Shown here one piece after another: positions 40,567 to 48,268 of a DNA stretch of 64,000 bases. The stretch comes from Oscillospiraceae bacterium (GTDB taxonomy: Bacteria; Bacillota; Clostridia; Oscillospirales; Oscillospiraceae). The notes under the pieces were generated by a model that had not been told where the DNA came from, did no database searches, and saw only the letters and a program-made list of their open reading frames with translations. A program made the translations under genes and the position numbers. The stretch's first letter is position 1. Every line of letters begins with the position of its first letter. The stretch is taken from the NCBI GenBank assembly GCA_021771635.1, contig JAETOQ010000002.1, forward strand, positions 1 to 64,000. Direction: 5' to 3'.

Positions 40567-43173
40567 TTACTGTAATTTCTGCTTCAGTTCGTATAAAAGC
40601 GTCATGGCCTCAATAGGCGTCAGCGTGTCCGGCTGGCAGCGGCGGATGGCGTCCAGCACCTCGCCCTCCCCGATGGCGCCCAGGGACACCTGGTCCGCCT
40701 CCCGGCGGGGCGCGGTGTAGGAGACGCCGTTCTCCTCCTCCAGCTCTCTGAGGACTGCCTTTGCCCGCTGGACCACCTTGTCCGGCAAGCCCGCCAGCTT
40801 GGCCACTTCAATACCATAGCTGCGGTCCGCGCCGCCGGGGATGATCTTGCGCAGGAAAATGATGTCCTCTCCCCGAGTCTTGACGGCGATGTTGTAGTTC
40901 ACGGTGCCGGGAAGGGTGTTCTCCAGCTCCGTCAGCTCGTGGTAGTGGGTGGCGAAGAGCGTCTTGGCCCCCAGCAGCTTCTTGTCCGCGCAGTACTCCA
41001 GCACCGCCCGGGCGATGGACATGCCGTCAAAGGTGGAAGTGCCCCGGCCGATCTCGTCCAGGATCAGCAGAGAGTTTTTCGTGGCGTGGTGCAGGATGTC
41101 CGACACCTCCGTCATCTCCACCATAAAGGTGGACTGGCCGGCGGAGAGGTCATCGCTGGCGCCGATCCGGGTGAAGATGCGGTCCACCACGCCGATATGG
41201 GCGTGGGCCGCCGGGACAAAGCTGCCCATCTGGGCCATGAGGACGATCAGCGCCACCTGGCGCATGTAAGTCGATTTGCCCGCCATGTTGGGGCCGGTGA
41301 TGATGGCCACCCGGTCCTCTTTTTCGCCCATAAAGGTGTCGTTGGGGACGAAAAGCGTATCTTTGAGCACCTTTTCCACCACCGGGTGGCGGCCCTCGCG
41401 GATCTCGATGACGCCGGACTCGTCCACATCCGGGCGGCAGTAGTGATTGCGCACGGCCACGGCGGCAAAGGACGCCAGCGCGTCCACCTCCGCCACCGCC
41501 GCGGCGGTTTTCTGGATGCGGGGGGCCGTGTCGGAGATCTCCTGGCGCAGCTTCGTGAACAGCTCGTATTCCAGAGCCACCACCCGCTCGGAGGCCGTCA
41601 GGATCTCGTGCTCCAGGTCCTTCAGCTCCTGGGTGATGAACCGTTCGCCGTTCACCAGTGTCTGCTTGCGGATGTATGTATCCGGCACCTGGTCCTTAAA
41701 GGAGTTGCTGACTTCAATGTAATAGCCGAACACCTTGTTGTAGCCGATCTTCAGGGTGCGGATGCCGGTGGCCTCTTTCTCCTTGGCCTCCATCTCCGCG
41801 ATGACGCCCTTGCCGCTTTTCAGGATGTGCCGCAGGCGGTCCACCTCTTCGTCAAAGCCGTCCCGGATGAAGCCGCCCTCCCGGACGGAGAACGGCGGCT
41901 CGTCACAGATGGCGGCGGCGATGCGCTCGCCGATATCGTCCAGAGTGTCCAGCTCCGCCGTCAGCTCGCTCAGGCGGCGGTCGGAAAGGGCGGTCAGCTG
42001 CTCCTTCACAGCGGGCAGCTTTTCGATGGCCGCCCGGAGGGAGGCCATGTCCCGCCCGCCGGCGGTGCCATAGACGATGCGGCCGATAAGCCGCTCCATG
42101 TCCCCCAGGCCCGTCATGGCGGCGATCAGCTCCTCCCGGGCGATGGTGTTGTCCACCAGGGTGCTGACGGCGGAGTTCCTCTTGCAGATGGCGGTGACGC
42201 TGAGCAGGGGCCGCTCCAGCCAGGACCGGAGGCACCGGGCGCCCATGGGCGTTTTGGTCTTGTCCAGCACCCAGAGAAGACTCCCCTTTTTCTCCTTGTT
42301 CCGCAGGGTCTCCGTCAGCTCCAGGTTCCGGCGGGCCGTCAGGTCCAGCTCCATAAACCGGCCCTGCTCGTAGTAGTCCAGGTCGTTGATATGGGAGAGG
42401 TCCGTTTTCTGTGTCTCGTACAGATAATTCAGCAGACCGCCCAGGGCCATGGCCGCCGCCGGATTTCCGGCGGGCAGGCTCTTCAGGGCGTCCTCCCCGA
42501 ACTGCCGGCGGATGTTCTTCTCCGCCTCGTTCAGCAGGAAGCGGCGCTCGCCGCCGTTTTCGGTGCGGCAGTGGAATTTGTCCGTCAGAGCGTTAGTCAG
42601 GGCCTTTTCCGCGTATGCGCCGTCGTTCAGGATGGCCTCCGCCGGGGAGAAGCGGCCCAGCTCATTGATGACGTGCTCCACCCGGTCTTTTCCGGCAAAG
42701 GCCGTCAGGTGGGCCTTGCCGGTGGTAATGTCGCAGAAGGCGGCTCCGGCGGAGCGGGAGTCGATATAAATACCGCAGATGAAGTTGCTGGCCTTGTCAT
42801 CCAGGCAGGCGGCGTCGATGACGGTGCCGGGCGTGACCACCCGGATAATATCCCGCTTGACAAGGCCCTTTGCCGTGGCCGGGTCCTCCATCTGCTCGCA
42901 GATGGCCACCTTGTAGCCCTTGGCGATGAGCCGGGCGATGTAGGCCTCGCTGGCGTGGTAGGGGATGCCGCACATGGGGATCTGCTCCTCCGCCGGCTTG
43001 GCGTGCTTGCCGTGGTCTCGGGAGGTCAATGTCAGGTCCAGTTCCCTGGACGCAAGGCGGGCATCGTCGTCGAACATCTCGTAAAAATCGCCCAGCCGGA
43101 AGAACAGGATGGAATCCGGATTGTCCTTTTTGATCTCCAGGTACTGCTTCATCATGGGGGTCAATTCCGCCAT
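40567..43173 (-). CDS. mutS: DNA mismatch repair protein MutS
   Basis: 868 aa; TPMMKQYLEIKKDNPDSILFFRLGDFYEMF; ITGPNMAGKSTYMRQVALIVLMAQ. Confidence 0.97.
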   Translation of the reverse strand: MAELTPMMKQYLEIKKDNPDSILFFRLGDFYEMFDDDARLASRELDLTLTSRDHGKHAKPAEEQIPMCGIPYHASEAYIARLIAKGYKVAICEQMEDPATAKGLVKRDIIRVVTPGTVIDAACLDDKASNFICGIYIDSRSAGAAFCDITTGKAHLTAFAGKDRVEHVINELGRFSPAEAILNDGAYAEKALTNALTDKFHCRTENGGERRFLLNEAEKNIRRQFGEDALKSLPAGNPAAAMALGGLLNYLYETQKTDLSHINDLDYYEQGRFMELDLTARRNLELTETLRNKEKKGSLLWVLDKTKTPMGARCLRSWLERPLLSVTAICKRNSAVSTLVDNTIAREELIAAMTGLGDMERLIGRIVYGTAGGRDMASLRAAIEKLPAVKEQLTALSDRRLSELTAELDTLDDIGERIAAAICDEPPFSVREGGFIRDGFDEEVDRLRHILKSGKGVIAEMEAKEKEATGIRTLKIGYNKVFGYYIEVSNSFKDQVPDTYIRKQTLVNGERFITQELKDLEHEILTASERVVALEYELFTKLRQEISDTAPRIQKTAAAVAEVDALASFAAVAVRNHYCRPDVDESGVIEIREGRHPVVEKVLKDTLFVPNDTFMGEKEDRVAIITGPNMAGKSTYMRQVALIVLMAQMGSFVPAAHAHIGVVDRIFTRIGASDDLSAGQSTFMVEMTEVSDILHHATKNSLLILDEIGRGTSTFDGMSIARAVLEYCADKKLLGAKTLFATHYHELTELENTLPGTVNYNIAVKTRGEDIIFLRKIIPGGADRSYGIEVAKLAGLPDKVVQRAKAVLRELEEENGVSYTAPRREADQVSLGAIGEGEVLDAIRRCQPDTLTPIEAMTLLYELKQKLQ

Positions 43174-43276
43174 GAACTCACCTCGTTATCTTTCTCTCTA
43201 TCGTAAATTTACACTAATAAGACGGGGGTGTCCGGCCGCGGGCCGGGGACGGGGGATTGCACGGCTTTGCCGTGCT

Positions 43277-43843
43277 GGGAATGAACCCCCATTTTCTTTT
43301 CGTCTTGCCGAAAAGAAAACGGCCGTTCACGGTCAAAAGAAAAGGCGCTTGGAGCAAAACCGGCGCTAAAAGCGCCTTATTTGCTTAAAACGCAGAGTCC
43401 CAGAAAGGAACTGCGCAGAAAACTTCCGGCCGAAGCGTTGGGCGCGGTCCCGGTCTTGCGAAGTCTTTTGGCCTTCAGCCCCGCGAATTGGAATTGCAAG
43501 GACGGGCAAAAATCGCAAGGACCAGCGTCTCTTTTCGCTGCCGCTCCCGCTACCTTCCGGTAGCGCGTAGCGAAGCGGAACGCGCGGGGCTAATGGTCAA
43601 GTCCTTCCGTTGACCGCCTCGGTCTTGCACTCACGCCCGCAAATGCGGGGGCGCAGTTCTAAGATCGTACCCTGTCCAGCGCACCCGGTACAAGCCCGCA
43701 AGTTTCCGCCGCACCGACTCGCTCGACCCCCGTATTTTAAGCAAAAAAGGCGCAACGCGCCGTTTTGCGCCTTAGCGGTTTTCTTTTGACCGGGCGCGGC
43801 CATTTTCTTTTGTCAAGACAAAAGAAAATGGGGGCGCATTCCC
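43277..43843. mobile_element. MITE-like element with ~110-bp imperfect terminal inverted repeats, no ORF
   Basis: Left arm 43277-43388 (gggaatgaacccccattttcttttcgtcttgcc...ttgcttaa) is inverted at 43737-43843 (ttaagcaaaaaaggcgc...gggggcgcattccc). Confidence 0.75.
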
Positions 43844-43865
43844 TGTGGAAAGTCCGCGGAAAGCG

Positions 43866-44072
43866 TTACGGTTTCCGCTCCCGGCAAACCAATTCATCTA
43901 ACGACAAATCGTAAAAGTCCGCCAAGGCCACCAATATAGACAGCTTTGGCTCTCTCAAATTCAATTCATAATTCTGATAGCCTCGCCAGCTGATGCCGAC
44001 TCCCGCCGCCACTTCCGGCTGCGTCAAGCCTCGTTCCTTCCGCAGTTGAAGCAGATGTTCAGAAAAAGTCAT
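43866..44072 (-). CDS. Small XRE-family regulator
   Basis: MTFSEHLLQLRKERGLTQPEVAAGVGISWRGYQNYELNLREPKLSILVALADFYDLSLDELV. Confidence 0.88.
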   Translation of the reverse strand: MTFSEHLLQLRKERGLTQPEVAAGVGISWRGYQNYELNLREPKLSILVALADFYDLSLDELVCRERKP

Positions 44073-44163
44073 TTTTCCCTCTTTCTATTGACACGCACAA
44101 CCGAGTGTGATAATATAATCACACTCAATTATTCATGTCAATTCTTTTTTCAGGAGAATGTTT

Positions 44164-44409
44164 ATGGAAGATTATATCGACGCTCTGCTGGAATACCTCA
44201 GTGACCGCCGGGAAGCCGCCATGCCTTTTTCCTCCGCCGCCCAGCTGGCCCGTGAGGAGAAGGCCTTTGAAGCCCTCTCCCGCACGTTCACGGAGGAACA
44301 GCGCAGGCTGTTTCACGCCTACGACAACGCCCGGACCTCCTATGCCGCCGCCTGTGAGGACGCCTATGCCCGGCAGGTGTTTCTGCTGGCAAGGGAGATC
44401 TATCGTTAG
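44164..44409 (+). CDS. Small protein, DUF6809-like
   Basis: MEDYIDALLEYLSDRREAAMPFSSAAQLAREEKAFEALSRTFTEEQRRLF; divergent from XRE gene. Confidence 0.65.
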   Translation: MEDYIDALLEYLSDRREAAMPFSSAAQLAREEKAFEALSRTFTEEQRRLFHAYDNARTSYAAACEDAYARQVFLLAREIYR

Positions 44410-45818
44410 ACCGGCTCGCCGTACAGCGCCCAGGTATTGCTGTCTGTGATCCTCACGTCGATGAACCGACCGATCAGCTCCTTGTCCCCCTTCAAACGCA
44501 CCAGGCGGTTGCCCTCCGTCCGGGAGGCCAGGGGGAAGTCGGCGTCGTCGCTCTCGCCGTCCACCAGCACCCGCACGGTCTTTCCGATATAACCGGCATG
44601 GAGCCTGGCCGACATGCCGTTCTGGACCTCCAGGAGCTTGTCGAACCACTTCTGCTTCTCCTGCCGGCTGGCCGGGTCCGGCATCTCCGCCGCTTTCGTG
44701 CCGGGGCGGGGGCTGTAAATAAAGGTGAACAGGGCGTCAAAGCCCACCTCCTCCACCAGAGACACGGTGTCCATGGCCTCCTCCTCGGTCTCCCCGGGGA
44801 AGCCGATGATGACGTCGCTGGTCAGCACCAGGCCGGGCATGACGGACTTGGCGTAGTTCACCAGCTCCAGATACTGCTCCCGGGTGTACCGCCGGTTCAT
44901 CTCCTTCAAAACCCGGTCGTTGCCGGACTGGAAGGGAAGGTGGAGCTGCTTTGCCACGTGACCGCACCGGGCCATGGTGTCAAAGAGCTTTTTGGTGGCG
45001 TCCTTGGGGTGGCTGGACATGAAGCGGATCAGATACTCGCCGGGGATTTGGTCAATGTCCGAGAGCAGGTCCGCGAAGTCATAGCCCAGTCCCAGGTCGT
45101 TTCCGTAGGAGTTCACGTTCTGGCCAAGGAGGGTAATGTCCTTGTACCCCGCCTCCACCAGCTCCCGGACCTCCGCCAGAACGGCCTGGGGGGCCCGGCT
45201 CCGCTCCCGGCCCCGGACGTAGGGCACAATGCAGTAGGAGCAGAAATTGTTGCACCCGTACATGATGGAGACCCAGGCTTTCACGCCCTTCTCCCGCACC
45301 ACGGGGATGCCCTCGGCAATGGTGCCGTGCTCGTCATCCACGGCGAACACCCTCTTGCGCTTCTCATAGACCTGCCAGAGAAGCTCCGGGAACCTCCACA
45401 GGGCATGGGGGCCGAACACCAGGTCCACATGGCGGTAGGACTCTTTCACCCGGCGGCTCACCCGCTCCTCCTGGGCCATGCAGCCGCAGAGGCAGATGAC
45501 CTGCTCCGGGTTTTCCTTTTTGGTGTGGGTCAGGGCGCCCAGGTTGCCGAACACCCGCTGCTCCGCGTGCTCCCGGACAGCGCAGGTGTTCAGGATCACC
45601 AGGTCCGCCTCCCCGGGCTCCTCCGTAAAGGTGAAGCCGCAGTCCCGCAGCATCCCCATCAGCTTCTGGCCGTCCGCCACGTTCTGCTGGCAGCCAAAGG
45701 TGTCCACACAGGCCACGGGATGGGCCTGACGGTCCGCGAACATGGCTCTGATCCTCGCCTCAAAGTCCCGCTGGCGGGCAAGGTCCGCCTCTGGGACCAG
45801 TACGTTTTTGCGTTCCAA
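44406..45818 (-). CDS. miaB: tRNA-2-methylthio-N6-dimethylallyladenosine synthase
   Basis: DTFGCQQNVADGQKLMG; IMYGCNNFCSYCIVPYVRGRERSR; TTG start with CGGAGG RBS inferred. Confidence 0.93.
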   Translation of the reverse strand: MERKNVLVPEADLARQRDFEARIRAMFADRQAHPVACVDTFGCQQNVADGQKLMGMLRDCGFTFTEEPGEADLVILNTCAVREHAEQRVFGNLGALTHTKKENPEQVICLCGCMAQEERVSRRVKESYRHVDLVFGPHALWRFPELLWQVYEKRKRVFAVDDEHGTIAEGIPVVREKGVKAWVSIMYGCNNFCSYCIVPYVRGRERSRAPQAVLAEVRELVEAGYKDITLLGQNVNSYGNDLGLGYDFADLLSDIDQIPGEYLIRFMSSHPKDATKKLFDTMARCGHVAKQLHLPFQSGNDRVLKEMNRRYTREQYLELVNYAKSVMPGLVLTSDVIIGFPGETEEEAMDTVSLVEEVGFDALFTFIYSPRPGTKAAEMPDPASRQEKQKWFDKLLEVQNGMSARLHAGYIGKTVRVLVDGESDDADFPLASRTEGNRLVRLKGDKELIGRFIDVRITDSNTWALYGEPV

Positions 45819-45933
45819 AGCAGTTCCTCCGAATACAGATACTTTAACTGAAGTATCATACCATGAAACCGGGAAAAGCACAACAAAAAAGTGAAAAGCG
45901 GCGCCATGCGGCGCCGCTCTTCCTTTCGGGCTC

Positions 45934-46155
45934 TTATTTCATTTTAGAAACCAGCTTGCCGAAAGAGATGGGATTCACATCATCCTCGGCAACCACGTGG
46001 GCCTTCTTGCCCACCAGCGCCAGCAGCCCCAGCAAAGACCGCGCGTCCAGCATCACGGTGTCGGTGCTTACCCAGACCTCGTAGGGCGCCTCACAGGCCA
46101 GCTGGTTGATCTTCTCCGCCTGCTCCTTGCTCTTAATATCGATCTCTCGAACCAT
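45934..46155 (-). CDS. HPr-like protein
   Basis: 73 aa; MVREIDIKSKEQAEKINQLACEAPYEVWVSTDTVMLDARSLLGLLALVGKKAHVVAED; HPr fold pattern, lacks GLHARPA. Confidence 0.7.
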   Translation of the reverse strand: MVREIDIKSKEQAEKINQLACEAPYEVWVSTDTVMLDARSLLGLLALVGKKAHVVAEDDVNPISFGKLVSKMK

Positions 46156-46355
46156 GCTCGGTTCCTCCTTACTACAAAGATTTTGGAGTCCCGCCCCTCG
46201 CGGGATCGTCAACATATTAACAGCCTCTTTCGGCATCGTCAACAATATAAATTGCCATATTTGTGTTAAGTAATCGATTGCTTTATGTGTATTTTGCACA
46301 TTTTAAACGCTTTCATTTCTGGCGATGTCAAAAAAGGGAGAGCCTTGGCTCTCCC

Positions 46356-47273
46356 TCAGCGTCGGTTCGACAGCTTTTGAAGCTGTGCCTGAAATTCCTC
46401 CGGCAGTCCGCAGCGCAGTTCCACCACCTCCCCGGTGCGGGGGTGGAGGAACCGCAGTCCCACCGCGTGGAGACACTGGCCCCGCAGGCCGGGGACAGGC
46501 TTTTTGGCACCGTAGACGGTATCTCCCAGGATGGGGTGGCCGATGTGGGCCATGTGGACACGAATCTGGTGGGTGCGGCCGGTCTCCAGGCGGCACTGCA
46601 CATGGGTGAAGCCGGGAAACCGGGCCAGGACGGTCCAGTGGGTGACGGCGGACCGGCCGCCGGACACCACCGCCATCCGCTTCCGGTCCGTCGGATGGCG
46701 GCCGATGGGGGCGTCCACGGTGCCGGAGTCCTCCCGCAGGTTCCCCACCACGATGCACTCATAGACACGGGCCAGGGTGTGGTCCTGGAGCTGGGCCGCC
46801 AGACGCTGGTGGGCGAAGTCGTTCTTCGCCGCGATGATGAGGCCGGAGGTGTCCCGGTCGATGCGGTGGACGATGCCGGGCCGCAGCTCCCCGCCGATGC
46901 CGGAGAGAGAGCTGCCGCAGTGATACAGCAGGGCGTTCACCAGGGTGCCGTCCGGATGGCCGGGGGCCGGGTGGACCACCAGCCCCTTGGGCTTGTTCAC
47001 CACGATCACGTCATCGTCCTCATACACCACATCCAGGGGAATATCCTGGGGCGCCACATCCACCGGCTCCGGGTCCGGCAGACAGACCTCCAGCGTCTCG
47101 TCTCCCGCCAGCTTGTAATTCTTTGCCAGGGCCTTTCCGGCGCAGGTGATCCGCCCCTCCTCCAGCAGGCGCGCCGCGGCGGAGCGGGTAAGGTCCTCCA
47201 GGTTCGCCGCCAGCCAGGCGTCCACCCGGGCACCGGCGTCCTCCTTATTCGGTTGGAGCGTCAGGATCTCCAT
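46356..47273 (-). CDS. RluA/RluD-family pseudouridine synthase
   Basis: PGIVHRIDRDTSGLIIAAKND; LETGRTHQIRVHMAHIGHPILGDTVYG. Confidence 0.95.
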   Translation of the reverse strand: MEILTLQPNKEDAGARVDAWLAANLEDLTRSAAARLLEEGRITCAGKALAKNYKLAGDETLEVCLPDPEPVDVAPQDIPLDVVYEDDDVIVVNKPKGLVVHPAPGHPDGTLVNALLYHCGSSLSGIGGELRPGIVHRIDRDTSGLIIAAKNDFAHQRLAAQLQDHTLARVYECIVVGNLREDSGTVDAPIGRHPTDRKRMAVVSGGRSAVTHWTVLARFPGFTHVQCRLETGRTHQIRVHMAHIGHPILGDTVYGAKKPVPGLRGQCLHAVGLRFLHPRTGEVVELRCGLPEEFQAQLQKLSNRR

Positions 47274-47745
47274 GATCTTTTCCCCTTTTGTCGTACTTTT
47301 CATAGAGGAACAGGTAGTAGACCGCCCCCAGCACACAGCCGCAGACCACGCAGATGTCCGCCACATTGAACACGGGATAGTTCATAAACTGAAAGTCGAA
47401 CATGTCCACCACATAGCCCAGGCGGGCCCGGTCAATGATGTTGCCCAGGCCGCCGGAGAGGATCAGGAAGCAGGCGCAGAGGCCCAGGGGATGGCGGACG
47501 ATCCGCCGGACCAGGACGAACAGCACCGCCAGGACGATGCAGCCGGTGACGGCCAGCAGCAGCCACCGCATCCCGGAAAAGCTGGACCATGCGGCGCCGT
47601 AGTTGTGGACGGTCCGCAGCTGGACCAGGCCCGGCAGGAGGGGCATGGTCTCCCCCAGAGGCAGATGGACGGTGATCCAGTGCTTGACCCACTGGTCCAA
47701 TGTCAGCAATATCAGGGCCAGGGCGGTAAAAATGGCATACAGCAT
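47245..47745 (-). CDS. lspA: Signal peptidase II
   Basis: LILSGGLGNIIDRARLGYVVDMFDFQFMNYPVFNVADICVVCG. Confidence 0.94.
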   Translation of the reverse strand: MLYAIFTALALILLTLDQWVKHWITVHLPLGETMPLLPGLVQLRTVHNYGAAWSSFSGMRWLLLAVTGCIVLAVLFVLVRRIVRHPLGLCACFLILSGGLGNIIDRARLGYVVDMFDFQFMNYPVFNVADICVVCGCVLGAVYYLFLYEKYDKRGKDHGDPDAPTE

Positions 47746-47928
47746 GGGCGGCTCTCCTCAAATTCCGATTTCCTGACCAGTTTACACGCTTTGCCCGGGA
47801 ATTGCAACAGAAGATCAGCCTGGAATCCGCCCGCGCTGACGCTTATTTCATTTCAGGCGGCGGACACTGTCCCTACCCCGGCTGAAGCTCCGGTGGGGAC
47901 GCACCCCCGCCTGCCCGAATTACGAAGG

Positions 47929-47959
47929 AAAGCCCGAAAGCTGACGCTTCCGGGCTTTT
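47929..47959. repeat. Direct repeat copy 1 (palindromic)
   Basis: aaagcccgaaagctgacgcttccgggctttt. Confidence 0.85.
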
Positions 47960-48079
47960 CAGAACTTTTTAAAAGTTCTGAAATCTGTTGATTTGAATGG
48001 CGCAGGGCACCCTTCCTGGGTTCCCCGCGCACACCCCTCCTTCCCGTTTTCCTGCTTTTCCGAGTTTATCGACAGCCTG

Positions 48080-48110
48080 AAAGCCCGAAAGCTGACGCTT
48101 CCGGGCTTTT
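48080..48110. repeat. Direct repeat copy 2 (palindromic)
   Basis: Same 31-nt sequence as 47929-47959. Confidence 0.85.
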
Positions 48111-48160
48111 GCGCGTTTTTTCAGATTCTCAGAATTCGGGCAATGTTGCTCTGCTGGGGC

Positions 48161-48268
48161 CCCCGCGCGAACCCAGCGAAGCGGATCGCGTGGGGAAGCG
48201 GCAGAGCAAGGGAGCGGAATGAGGAATACCCATCAGGGTGTTCCGAGTGAAGCGGACTTTGCGATGAC
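48161..48268 (-). repeat. Multi-hairpin element (type B) overlapping ileS 3' end
   Basis: Minus strand TCGCAAAGTCCGCT, CGCTCCCTTGCTC and CCGCTTCGCTGGG blocks shared exactly with 57088-57194. Confidence 0.8.

Noticed and set aside
40939-43206. 755-aa plus-strand ORF antisense to mutS
   Set aside because: Antisense shadow; MutS motifs are clear on the minus strand.
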